52,503 bases of DNA from Fragilaria crotonensis (taxonomy: Eukaryota; Bacillariophyta; Fragilariophyceae; Fragilariales; Fragilariaceae), in assembly GCA_022925895.1 (NCBI GenBank), contig JAKSYS010000439.1, positions 1 through 52,503 on the forward strand. Direction: 5' to 3'. Position numbers and translations under genes: made by a program. Under the pieces are notes generated by a model. That model was given only the letters and a program-made list of their open reading frames with translations, had not been told where the DNA came from and searched no databases. This document shows, piece by piece, positions 38,846-48,542 of the stretch. The stretch's first letter is position 1. Each line of letters opens with the position of its first letter.

Positions 38846-39314
38846 TGTGATCTCCTTCCAAGGATCGAGCGCTCACGCTCGGGGGTTTAGAAAGGGGAAT
38901 GGGAGGTCCACGATCGTCCACACAGAAGCACACACTCGAGTACCGGAGAACGGTAAGCAATCCTCTTGGCAATGGCGGTTCGGCGTTTGTAGTATGTTGC
39001 GTGTAGTTTGATGTGTGAGTTGGACAATGTCGTGGATGCGCTTGGGTAACGATAAACCTTGTACCTCTATACCCTTACGATCGATGACCGGCAAGAGTGC
39101 AATTGAAGTAATAAAAGGATTAAAGTAGAAGTTGTGAGTGGAGTACATGAGAGGTACTCCACTAATTAGACTATCTACATACCTGACTTAGTAACAGGTA
39201 TGTCGGAGTGCATACGCACCGGGCAGTACCGTATTGTGAAATACGGTACCAAACAGCACGGTGCTATACACGTACCATGGACATATTGTAAGTCGTGACA
39301 AACATGCAGTGACA
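38846..39314 (-). repeat. Copia-2 5' LTR (in element orientation)
   Basis: 469 bp, nearly identical to 32012-32479. Confidence 0.92.
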
Positions 39315-39319
39315 TGGTG
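39315..39319. repeat. Target-site duplication of Copia-2, right
   Basis: TGGTG; partner of 32007-32011. Confidence 0.9.
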
Positions 39320-39394
39320 AACTACAACAACAGCTGCATTGGCAGCGATATGAAAAGAGGACGGTTGGAAGGCGATGAGCGAGGATGAATTCAT
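39315..39394 (-). pseudogene. PIF/Harbinger-type transposase, first 26 codons
   Basis: An ATG at 39394-39392 (minus) starts MNSSSLIAFQPSSF and runs to ...VVVVHH at the Copia-2 boundary. Dropping Copia-2 and one TGGTG copy, the codon CAC-CAT is completed and the frame continues ALFLRIRKKRRL at 32006. This fixes the start of the transposase and the insertion point. Confidence 0.8.
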
Positions 39395-39739
39395 GTGAAG
39401 GGATTTGTGTTTTCAAAGGTATGATACTTGTACTACATGTGCTACGAATTTTAGCACTCGATTATAAAACTTCGATTCTTGGATTCTTTGATGGATTGGT
39501 TTTGTATGCTCACCCGACAGTACATCGAACCCCCTGAATTTGAGGAAATCGAACCCCAAAATTAATTGGTTATGTGCACTTCGAAACTTCGATTCTTTGA
39601 TTTCTAAAATTAAAAAAAATGTTCACCGGACAGGCCCTCAGAAATTCTTGTCTCTGCTTCTCATACAAGTGGTCGCGTCATTGACACGCCACGTCAGATC
39701 ATTCTTCATTACTTCCGTACCATATTGTCTTCTACCGTA
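39395..39739. other. Intergenic; possible right end of the Harbinger-type element
   Basis: Contains short repeated ACTTCGATTCTT and ATCGAACCCC motifs. On the minus strand GGGCCTGTCCGGTGAACA (from about 39640) resembles the GG(G/C)CC start of Harbinger terminal repeats, but no partner was found on the left side near 27.5-28.3 kb. Confidence 0.35.
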
Positions 39740-39805
39740 ATGGATTTTACTGGATACTACGACCCTGGAAGGACTTGTTCAAGCATCATTTGTGGCACCG
39801 ACTAG
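39740..39805 (+). other. Short upstream ORF before the 39817 gene
   Basis: ATG at 39740 opens a 21-codon frame ending TAG at 39805, twelve bases before the main ATG. If transcription starts upstream of it, it could lower translation of the main frame. Nothing else supports it. Confidence 0.35.
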
Positions 39806-39816
39806 CACAAAATACG

Positions 39817-41631
39817 ATGGACGTCGACGATGTCTCTCCCAGCAGTGGCGATGGCCCCTCCACTCGCGGACATGACAACGAAACGGACGCTAGCCTCACA
39901 GCGCGATTAATTCAAATGACTTTCCCGGAGGAATCCGTGTCCTTCCATTCCGTCACTGAGCGTTGGAGGGAGCGAACTGCTCAGACCAAAGGATTGGGGC
40001 GTGTGATGCAGCGATGGTGTCAGGGAGAAAATCAGACAATCCAAGATCTGGAAGGTCTTGCTCCCTTCGTGTTCCGTCACAAATGTGTACACACCCTCGA
40101 AAAAACGTGCTCCTCCCCTCTATGCCAAGCCGTGACCGACGTAATAGAACGAAGCGAGATTTTCCTCAATTACAAGGACAGGTATGCTACAGCTGTTGCG
40201 GAACATATGGAAGCTGTAACAACACATATGAACTATGTCGACGAATTGAACAGAGAGAAAAATCAGTGGAAGCAGAAATGTTCAGGTGATCGAAATGGCA
40301 CGACATTGGCACTGTGGCGAAAACTGGTTGCTGATGCGGCCTCAGGGGTTAGAATGGCGACCCGGATGGTTGTCGAAGTTGGCAATGGGTTCTGCCTAGC
40401 GGCCGACTTGGTGTCCTGCGCCGCCATGCGGGTCACCGCGATTACCAAGAATATTTTCGATTGTCACGAGAAGGTCAAGATCGCTTTGGAAGCGCTGCGG
40501 ACAGCTGGCAACGAAACGTCCCTCATAACGCCTGTAATAAGACAGGCAGCCGCAAGGGAAAAAATCTCTAGCGAGAGAAGATGCGACATTGAGACTCAAT
40601 CCAATCCAAAGTTGGTGGCTACAGGAGACGGATTGTCCCTTACAACGACTGAAAGTCAGCCGGTCACTAGCGAGACAAGATCCGATCTCGAATCCGAGCC
40701 ATGTATGCCTGCGCTCGACACACTGTGCTGTCCTTGTGACCTGGAATTGGACGACGTCGACTTTCTGCCACCTTTGAGCACGGGACAGATCGAATCGCTT
40801 TCTATGTTCTATACGCATTTGAAGTGTATCCTTGGGAATGCAACAATTCTTGTTTCCAACGATGCGCAATACAGCCTTAAGATTGAAAGAACCGTCAATG
40901 CTATCCTTGGATGGAACGTCGGTGACAATTCTTCTACGGAGTCGTCTGCGATAGAGTTCTTTTCACCTGGCTGTGTAGCTCAGGAACTCGTCGGAGTTCA
41001 GCCAATTTTGTATGCTCTAATGTTCAAAATGATACATGTGCTCGGCCTGGAACAGCATGTAATGCAGGAGCAGAGGATTCAAATGGTTGGAATACGTGCT
41101 TCTCCTGCCGTTGACTTTGTTGTGTCGGCATTACAGGAAGAGAACTCAGCAGAGACTTCAACTGCGGGGCTTGGACTTCCAATCGAAGCCAAACCAGTTG
41201 CGCTTAGTAACTCCAAAGTTTGCAAGCTGTTGCTGGATGCTCAGAATCAGGTGGTTGGACACTTGGCAAAAAAAGCAATGTTCTTTTTCGACATGGGTGG
41301 AATCGGCGAGGATTGTACATTCGTTGGTCTTGCCCTTTCCATGTCATCCATAGTTGTGCTGGTCGTCGAACTCTCAGGTGTGGGAACGGAGAGCGTGATG
41401 ATCACAACAAAGCGAACCAAACAAGCACCACTCTTCGACGAAGCAACGAGGAAGCATCTTTTCGTTGAGAAGGCGACTGAGGTTGAAGCCTTGTTTAAGG
41501 ATGCGCTAGAAGGGCAAGATATGCCTACCGGTTTTGGTCTTCTTGCTCGCACGCTGATGTCAGTTCAATGTGGTCTAGGCACATCAATGATGACAAGGAG
41601 CGATGGCTTTGGTGACACGTTCTTGGGTTAA
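39817..41631 (+). CDS. Hypothetical intronless protein, 604 aa
   Basis: The start is the ATG at 39817 (ACGATGG); the open frame upstream has no ATG. It opens with an acidic, Ser/Thr-rich N-terminus (DVDDVSPSSGDG) and a helical region with charged residues up to about residue 170. An amphipathic Ala/Met/Val-rich stretch (about 180-245), a low-complexity linker with TSETRSDLESEP, and a C-terminal region of about 280 residues follow. The C-terminal region has an ordered-looking alternation of hydrophobic strands, including KKAMFFFDMGGIGEDCTF and SMSSIVVLVVELSG. No signal peptide or certain membrane segment is seen. I do not recognise the family. It is the longest undisturbed non-transposon reading frame in the right half of the window and sits between two mobile elements. 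Confidence 0.65.
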   Translation: MDVDDVSPSSGDGPSTRGHDNETDASLTARLIQMTFPEESVSFHSVTERWRERTAQTKGLGRVMQRWCQGENQTIQDLEGLAPFVFRHKCVHTLEKTCSSPLCQAVTDVIERSEIFLNYKDRYATAVAEHMEAVTTHMNYVDELNREKNQWKQKCSGDRNGTTLALWRKLVADAASGVRMATRMVVEVGNGFCLAADLVSCAAMRVTAITKNIFDCHEKVKIALEALRTAGNETSLITPVIRQAAAREKISSERRCDIETQSNPKLVATGDGLSLTTTESQPVTSETRSDLESEPCMPALDTLCCPCDLELDDVDFLPPLSTGQIESLSMFYTHLKCILGNATILVSNDAQYSLKIERTVNAILGWNVGDNSSTESSAIEFFSPGCVAQELVGVQPILYALMFKMIHVLGLEQHVMQEQRIQMVGIRASPAVDFVVSALQEENSAETSTAGLGLPIEAKPVALSNSKVCKLLLDAQNQVVGHLAKKAMFFFDMGGIGEDCTFVGLALSMSSIVVLVVELSGVGTESVMITTKRTKQAPLFDEATRKHLFVEKATEVEALFKDALEGQDMPTGFGLLARTLMSVQCGLGTSMMTRSDGFGDTFLG

Positions 41632-41930
41632 CCCCCATGCCCAAGATGAAGGCATTCAACTCGTTGGGTGTTGTAGCTACCGTCGTATGTGTCTCCTGGT
41701 GATGGACTACTGCAGCGTACCCCAAGGGTGCGAATTAGCCGGATTTCTGTTAATATCAGCATAAGCACAGTATCGGGACCCACAAAATTCCAGTAGTAAT
41801 GGGACTGTTCGAGAAAGACGTCATTTCACCTTATCCATTCACGAAGATCAAACAACATGCTCTGTACGAAGTTACAGAACAAGTAGATTGATAGGGGGTT
41901 GCTGTTAGGGTAGAGACACAGAGACGAGAG
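41632..41930 (+). other. Spacer and probable 5' UTR of LINE B
   Basis: No gene. The start of LINE B lies somewhere here; the boundary cannot be fixed because its 3' end is beyond the window, so no target duplication can be compared. Confidence 0.4.
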
Positions 41931-42794
41931 ATGGAGACCCATATTGCTCGACAGGTACAGGAGGCACTTTCCGAGAATCGACGACAACAACAGCCCCAGG
42001 TGCCCCCATCAAATGCGGAACAGGAGTTCAGAGCATTCATGCTGAACAATAATCGGCACATGCAAATGTTAACGGAAATGGTAATGCAAATGATGAACGC
42101 AACTTCGTCGATACCAGTCACCAATACTCGGAATGACCATGCGCAAGCTGTTGGAGCCAAGCGAGCCGAAGAATCGTCAGGGGATGAGGGTGAGGATGAT
42201 GGAGATTACACACAAGACACGAGAGCGCATTCTACTACGACAGTGATGGCGAGGAAACGTCGCAACACAAGAACCTCTCCACACAAGATGCCAGCATCGA
42301 GTGGTCGAATGTTCCATGAACGGTTTTCTGATCCTCAGTTGTCTCCTCCAGCATTTGACACCAGTGTAATCCATCGAGAGAAAGAAGTGTTCCCAGTGAT
42401 AAACAGGAATACGTCATCACCTCCTCTCAATCCCTATTGTCCAGACCCCCCGAGTCCTATATATCCAGATCACCCAGACCATCCTCTCCATGAGTGCCAT
42501 CCGGAATTGTCGTTAGACTCGAGTGGCTTAGTTGCAGCTGATGAAGTTGCTTCCCCACGCCCAGTCTCCCACTTTGAAGCGATGCCTGGGGAATTAAACG
42601 ATACCGATATGAGCGATGAATTCCTCCGAGATATTCAGGAACAACATACTGACGAAACTCAACAACCGTTGATACCGAGTGCCGTAAGCCACGAAGAGAT
42701 GGCAAACGCGGCGTTACATTCTCCAAACGAGGATGACAATGGGTTAGCTCAAACGAGGCCCGGAGAGCTATCCGCCCTGACCCAATCACAATGA
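41931..42794 (+). CDS. LINE B ORF1 protein
   Basis: 287 aa from an ATG at 41931. The N-terminal 65 residues are helical and Gln/Met-rich (ARQVQEALSENRRQQQ, MLTEMVMQMMN), a possible coiled coil for self-association. A basic patch (MARKRRNTRTSPHK) could bind nucleic acid. The C-terminal half is acidic and Pro-rich with PDPPSPIYPDHPDHP. No zinc knuckle or RRM is visible. It stands where LINE ORF1 proteins, which coat the RNA, normally stand, and its TGA overlaps the start of ORF2. Confidence 0.7.
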   Translation: METHIARQVQEALSENRRQQQPQVPPSNAEQEFRAFMLNNNRHMQMLTEMVMQMMNATSSIPVTNTRNDHAQAVGAKRAEESSGDEGEDDGDYTQDTRAHSTTTVMARKRRNTRTSPHKMPASSGRMFHERFSDPQLSPPAFDTSVIHREKEVFPVINRNTSSPPLNPYCPDPPSPIYPDHPDHPLHECHPELSLDSSGLVAADEVASPRPVSHFEAMPGELNDTDMSDEFLRDIQEQHTDETQQPLIPSAVSHEEMANAALHSPNEDDNGLAQTRPGELSALTQSQ

Positions 42795-43984
42795 TGAGAG
42801 CAACCCGATTATTATCCAATGGTAAGGAGAGACAAACATATGAGAATAGATCGCACGAGACATTAAAAATAGCACAAGCCGAGTGGAGAAAGATTTTTAC
42901 ACACGATACCATTCGATCAGCCCGATCACAAGTGAATCGAGAGGTTTTCTTAACTCAAGCTAATCGACGATCCAATGTTGTATGGGGGGACGAACTTCAA
43001 GAGAAGGGACAGGATATTTTTCGAGTCTATGGCGCGAATGTAAATGGATTTCAGATCGATCGTATGGGAGGACAATTCGATATTTTTTGCAAAGTTTTAA
43101 GAGAGGTACAGGCCGACGTGTCTTGTGGACAAGAACATAATTTGGATACGACAAAATCTCAGGTTCGAAGTATCCTATATCACACGACGCAACAACACTG
43201 GTCAAGAACTCGGATAAATTTCGGAACCACACCTACGGAGTTTCAGAGATTATATAAGCCTGGCGGATCATTTGTTGTTACGGTGGGAGATGCAGTCGGC
43301 AGAGTTCGAGATCGTTTTGTTGACAAGTGGGGACGATGGGTTAGTCAATCATTTCTGGGGTGCGATGGGCGAGTCGTTACCATCGTTTCCGCCTATCAAG
43401 TGGTCACCGATACTCCGAGTTCAGGATTAACAACTGCTGCGGCACAACAACACAGTTTGTTGCTTCATACTCAGGATCCAGTTATATTTCCCCGGCGGGC
43501 ATTCCGACGGGATTTAGAACGATACCTATTGGAATGCCGAAATGCAGGGCAGGAATTATTAGTAATGGGCGATTTTAATGAAGCCATCGGTCAAGATGCG
43601 GATGGGATGATTGCTGTGATGCAATCTTTGGGATTGATAGATATAATGCAGCGACAGCATTCCTCGCCTCTTCCAACGACATATGCCCGCGGACAAAAAT
43701 GTTTGGATTATGTGTTGGGTACACCAATTGTGGCATCGGCAGTACGGAAGGCGGGATATGAACCTTTCAACGCGCGATATACAACAGACCATCGATCATA
43801 TTTCGTTGATCTATCGGTCACAGAGTTATTCGGTAATCCAATCCAACCGATGTCAAACATGGAGCCTCGCATTTTAAAGTCCAACAATATACATCAAGTT
43901 ACCGCTTATATTCGGAAAAAGTATGAAATTCTTGAGAGTCATAATGTTTTTCGACGCATCGACAGACTTCTACGTTTAGCGTAC
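42791..43984 (+). CDS. LINE B ORF2 N-terminal part: APE-type endonuclease
   Basis: ATG at 42791 overlaps the ORF1 stop. The exonuclease-endonuclease-phosphatase fold is recognisable from VYGANVNGFQ (about residue 81), GQEHNLD (E, about 115), ELLVMGDFNEAIG (D and N, about 258), QKCLDYVLGT (about 305) and TTDHRSYFVDL (DH, about 335). It would nick the target DNA to prime reverse transcription. The genuine frame ends at LLRLAY, where the inserted element begins; the open frame runs on through foreign sequence to a TGA at 44128. The frame continues at 48538 as SSLSPIVLGNRHSYAERL. Confidence 0.85.
43980..43984. repeat. Putative target-site duplication of the gag-RT element, left
   Basis: CGTAC; identical to 48538-48542. 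Five bases are few in a GTAC-rich genome, but the rejoined ORF2 frame supports it. Confidence 0.65.
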
Positions 43985-44193
43985 GTCCTCGGTCGACGAA
44001 CGGACCCACCCTCTGGTGGCCAATCGTGGATCCGAGTCATTTGTGAATCATGTGAATCACAACCTCGGAAACACGATTGCTGCCACGTAGAGGACGGAAT
44101 CCAAAAACTACGCAGTACCGTTTTTTGACTCAGCCTGCGTTGTACCATTGTCGTTTGAGAACGAAAAAGTACAAGCGAGAAAGGACTAGAGCG

Positions 44194-46348
44194 ATGGCCG
44201 ACCTTGCACTAGCCGCGGCCGGAGGGCTCCCTGTGCCGCTGACCCAGGTACTCTGACGGAGTGGTTGGTGACGAAGACGGAGGATCTTGGACGAGATGCC
44301 ATCCTTGCGGTTTTGGCAGCTATGAATGCCAAGTACGCCAACGTGGTCGATCCTCTTCTCACCCAAGAGCGAGTCGATGTATTGCTCAGGGAGTTGGCGG
44401 AGGACGTCCTGGCGTCCGAAGGATTGGAATCCTTTCTGACGGTGACAACGCCGGAAGGAGGAACGCCGACGGTTATTACCGTTTCGAGATTGTCCCGATT
44501 CCGTAGCGGAATGGGACAGACATCCCCATACGATGGGAATGTGTACGGTTTCCTCGGAGAGGTCGAGGAGGGGCAGATGCCCCGTTGATGAAGCTCCCGG
44601 ACGCCTTGTCCCTGCGCCAGGCCCTTGCTGTTAGGGAAGTGGTGGCGGCGGCGGAAGAGAGAGCTCGACGTGTGGTACGGCGAGGGGCCTGGGAACCCTC
44701 GAGTGCCGACCCAAGGCGATGAGTTGGTGACGGAGTCGAAGGCGGGCTAGCTACGAACGTGAAGGTTCCCCTCCTTCAGTATATCCCGATGGCGTGGGCG
44801 CCGTACTTCATGGCGGCGCAGTCGCCAGAGGCGGCGCGTCGGACCCTCCATCGACTCATTGAGGGCCACATGACCGAGCAGCAGCGCGGACATACCACGA
44901 CTGGAGACGTGGATGCGCGCGGCATGTATGCGGTCCGGGCCCATCGGTGCGAATCGCCACCGCAGCAAGTTGCACATGACATGGGTGGCTCACCGAGCCG
45001 TACTGGATCGGGCATGGCTCGCTGGGCAACTCGCAGGTTGGCGCCGTTCCTAACGGTACCAGTGGTGGCTCCGCCTCCGGCGGCACCAGCCATCGTCCCG
45101 CCGGTCGGAGCGGGCGGTGCGATGCCTCCCTTTGGGAGGAGGGGGTTATGGAGCCCCCGTACGAGGCACGGAAACAAAGGTGTTTAGCCCCTCGAGCATG
45201 AACGTATCCGCTTGGCATGTGGGTTGGACCCGGCTAATTACGACGCCGGCCGGCCTCCAATCTACGCTGTGTTCCTCGCCGAGGGGAGATCGATGGTCAA
45301 AGTGGAGGCCGTGCTGCAGAAGTTTCTGGCGCCAGCACCCAATGACTGGGACCCCATCAGCGTCTACGCGTCGCAGGAACTCGTTCGTGACATGAAGGAC
45401 CTCAAGTTTGGCTGGGGCAACGAGAACACCCACGATACGTGTCATCGGGGAATCTCGCCGTTCACCGTGCTCCAGGTGTCAACGGACCAGCAAACGAAGC
45501 GCCGCAAGACCCAGGAGCGGGCAGATCGTGCCACCTATTTATCCACTGACGATGTCAGGGCCCTGGAAGCCGAGCCGGGATGTTGCCCAGCGTCCTATCA
45601 TGGGATGCTGAACTTGCTGAAAAGGTACATTCGCCTTCTCACGGTGCTCTTCGGAGCGGGTTGCTCCCATCTCACGGAGGTGCAAGGAGTCTACCAGGTA
45701 CTCGCAGAAAAAATCGCAGTCTACGAGACGATGTCGGCGGAGCTGATTGCCGAGACGCTGTGGCGAGTGTTCGTGGACGCCAGGGAGTGCTTCAGCCACC
45801 TGGGACCTGGCCTCCCGGAATCCCAGCTCTATTCGCTCCGGCACGACCTTCGAGGCTGCTCCCTACGAGTGTCCATCAATTGCCCAGTGGCGCAGCTATT
45901 GAACCTGTCATCAATGGCAGTTGTGTCCCAGGCGGGCAGCAGCAGTGCGCTGGGCACGCGATCGGGATACGGAGGGAGCAGCGTTGGAAGCGCCACAACA
46001 CTATCCACGCTGACGGGCTCGGCCCCACGCGAGCCCGCCCCGCTAGTAGGCGGGAAGCGCACGAACCCAACCCCCATTCCAGAAGTCGTAGCGATCATGC
46101 AAGGCCTTCGGGCCAAGAGGCCAGGAGTCGACATGAACGCGGTGATGCGCTCGGAGAAACTAGCGATCGCCGAAGTTGGAATAGGGAGGGCGTGCCTTGA
46201 CTTTATGTACTTTGGCGAATGCGCCAGAGCAGGGTGCACCTACGACCACGGCCCGGCTCGCAACGTGTCGGCAGGCAAACGCCGCGACTGCGTCAAGAGG
46301 ATGACCAAGGCCGCAGCCGGGTACCTCGAGAACAATCCAGTTGGCTGA
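44194..46348 (+). pseudogene. Gag-like protein with CCCH zinc finger, broken
   Basis: ATG at 44194 (MADLALAAAGGLP) runs only to a TGA at about 44254, but the protein continues one frame over (LTEWLVTKTEDLGRDAIL) to 44588. Further parts follow at 44759-45187 (YIPMAWAPYFMAAQSPEAARRTL, then a Pro/Ala linker) and 45209-46348 (ACGLDPANYDAG, DPISVYASQELVRDMKDLKFGW). The C-terminus has CLDFMYFGECARAGCTYDH, a C-x8-C-x4-C-x3-H finger, which takes the place of the CCHC knuckle of ordinary Gag. At least three frame breaks. It probably packaged the element RNA. Confidence 0.65.
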
Positions 46349-46421
46349 CGGGTGGGGACGGCGTGATAAATAAGCAGAAAATAGCAGTACCATTATTTAC
46401 GAAGTACTCCTCGTAAACACA

Positions 46422-46847
46422 ATGGCGCCCACTACTACTGCACTCGAGTCACGTTCATACCCCGCACTACAAATAAGTACCGTCAGCCAACGCACTGTAC
46501 CGGTACTAGCAACAGTACCGACCCCGGTGACAAGCCCAGAGGCACGACCACGGGACCTAGCCCTACGGGGCACCGTGCAGACATCATACTCTGCAGTACG
46601 AACTTCCACGTACGCACTACCGAATCCGCTAGGCGCGGGCTACGCGCGAATCACGACTCAAAATTATCCACGTACGACCGATATCGACCCTACGCAGACC
46701 GACGCGTTGGAGATACCCAACGACGCGGCCCGCGCACGAACGGCACACGCGCCGGCTGCGCCGATACAGCACGCGCTGCGCGCGGTAACCCGGAAAAGAA
46801 CCCGGAAAGTACAATTTTTTAGAACTAGCCAATGCAGACCCAGCTAG
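46422..46847 (+). CDS. Possible small protein or pol leader, 141 aa
   Basis: ATG at 46422 in good context (ACAATGG). The product is Thr/Arg/Ala-rich without recognisable motifs, and the DNA is GTAC-rich. It lies between gag and the RT frame, ending 13 bp before the ATG at 46861. It could be a linker of the original polyprotein, or chance. Confidence 0.3.
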   Translation: MAPTTTALESRSYPALQISTVSQRTVPVLATVPTPVTSPEARPRDLALRGTVQTSYSAVRTSTYALPNPLGAGYARITTQNYPRTTDIDPTQTDALEIPNDAARARTAHAPAAPIQHALRAVTRKRTRKVQFFRTSQCRPS

Positions 46848-46860
46848 TCATACTAGCACC

Positions 46861-48497
46861 ATGCCAGTAGCATCCCCACACAAACAAGCCCAAGGTAAGC
46901 GAAGGAAACTGATGGAACCAGCCCCCTGGATGCAGTTCCACCCATTTGTAGCTACACTAGAGCAGTGGGCATCCGGTGTTGCAGCTGTGTGCGGGGAGCC
47001 GTGGTCGGAGGCAGCCATTCGAGCAGCCGTCGAGCGCGGCCCCCACACGAGTGCCCCTAACGCCTGAGGCCCGAGACCTCATCGACGAAGAAATGAAATA
47101 CCAAATCCAAGCGGGTTTCTCAGAAACGGTATTGTGGAACGCCATACAACACTCGTATCCGATAAACCTGAAGGTGTCGCCGCTAGCAGTGATACCACAG
47201 GTCGGACGGCGCGGCCGCCTCCTGTTAGATTTGTCGTTCCCGAGTCAAGCCGCACGACCAGCGAGCAAACGGGGACGACGCAATTGGGTGGTTCCCCCAC
47301 CCTTAGCCCCATCAGTTAACTCCACTACTATACAACAATCGCCAGAGTACCCGGTCAAAGAGTTAGGACGAGTCCTCCCACGACTCCTCTCCTTTATGTA
47401 TTGTGTCCCGAGGAAACCATTATGTTTGCGAAGATTGACCTGTCCGATGGTTTTGGCGCATGCTAGTACGCTGAATCAGACAAGTGGAACTTTGCCTATG
47501 TTTTGCCTGGCGCAGCAGGGACCTGCGGCTCATCATTCCGCACGCCCTACAGATGGGGTGGACGGAGAGCCCGGGTTACTTCTGTGCCGCCACCGAAACC
47601 GGCCGCGACATTCTGCAGGCACTCATTGATGGGGGCACCTGGTTACCCCCACATGTCTTCGACTCGTACATGTCCCCCGAAGCAGTTGTCCGCCGCCAGA
47701 GCTCTCCCGTGGCGGACAGACCATGGCAGATGTCGGCCGTCTATGTCGACGATTACATCCTCGCCGCCGTCGAAAGTGCTGATGGCTCCGCCCTCCAGCG
47801 CACAGGGCGGGCCGCGTTGCACACCATCCACGGCTTGTTCCCACCTCCGGACCGCTCCGGCCATGTCGGCGGCAAGGACCCCATCTCCCTAAAGAAGTTG
47901 GAGGCGGGCGATGCGCGATGGGCGCAGTCTAAAGAATTATTAGGCTTCGTATTTGATGGCCAGTCACGTACGGTGCACCTCACTCAACGCAAAGCCCTTG
48001 GTATCAGCGAGGCTATCACCCGGTTATTAAAAAAGACGCGTGCCCCCGTACCAAAGTTTCAGTCAGTAGTTGGGAAGATGCGGCATGTGGCCACTATCCT
48101 CCCGTCCGCGCGCTCGCTCTTCACCCCTGTGAATCGGGCACTACGAGGCCACCCCTCCACTATTTCCCTCAGTGCCTCGGGGGAAGTCCGCGCGGCCCTG
48201 CTAGATCTGCGGCAGCTGGTCACAACCCTAGCTGCAAGACCAACCCATGTCAAGGAAATCCTCCCCGCACAGGACCCCGATTACATTGGCTATTGTGATG
48301 CCAGTGCGTTTGGGGCGGGCGGCGTATGGTTCAGTGGGACGAGTCCCGTACCCGAAACAGTCTGGCGACTGCAGTGGCCGCTGGACATCACAGCGGCCGT
48401 AGTTTCTGAGAGCAACCCGACCGGTTGCATGCACTGGTGCCAATCGGCAACAGTACGACCAAGCTACAGTCGCAAATGGCATACTGGAAATTGGTAA
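46861..48497 (+). pseudogene. DIRS-like reverse transcriptase and partial RNase H, broken
   Basis: The RT begins near 46861 (MPVASPHKQAQGKRRK) and crosses frames at about 47055, 47400 and 47520. Visible motifs are YPINLKVSPLAVIPQVGRRG and LLLDLSFP (fingers), FAKIDLSDGFWRM (motif A, catalytic D) near 47420-47460, MGWTESPGYFCAATETGRD (motif B) near 47560-47610, AVYVDDYILA (motif C, DD) near 47740, and a thumb-like QSVVGKMRHVATILP. RNase H starts DYIGYCDASAFGAGGVW at about 48280 and is lost after WPLDIT. It has no integrase or recombinase downstream. Confidence 0.7.
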
Positions 48498-48537
48498 GGC
48501 TGACGTAGCCAGACCCCCAGACATTCGAAGACCAAAA

Positions 48538-48542
48538 CGTAC
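48538..48542. repeat. Putative target-site duplication of the gag-RT element, right
   Basis: CGTAC; partner of 43980-43984. Confidence 0.65.

Larger units (their letters stand above)
32012..39314 (-). mobile_element. Copia-2: young full-length Ty1/copia (CoDi-like) retrotransposon
   Basis: The element has TG...CA LTRs of 468 and 469 bp, differing by about six substitutions and one base by eye, plus a primer-binding site, a polypurine tract and a perfect 5-bp duplication TGGTG. The polyprotein is intact except for one frame break near 34510, in the linker between integrase and reverse transcriptase. High LTR identity implies recent insertion, and the single break could be a sequencing error. 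Same family as Copia-1 by LTR ends, PBS, PPT and protein order. Confidence 0.93.
43985..48537 (+). mobile_element. Gag-RT-RNase H retroelement inserted in LINE B ORF2
   Basis: About 4.55 kb, clearly more GC-rich than the LINE around it. Encodes a gag-like protein ending in a CCCH zinc finger, then a reverse transcriptase of the type seen in DIRS-like elements (RRGRLLLDLSFP, FAKIDLSDGFW, ESPGYFCAATETGRD, YVDDY) and the start of an RNase H (YCDASAFGAGGVW). No LTRs, tyrosine recombinase or integrase are visible. Multiple frame breaks make it inactive. The flanking CGTAC pair and the exact rejoining of the LINE ORF2 frame define its ends. Confidence 0.7.
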
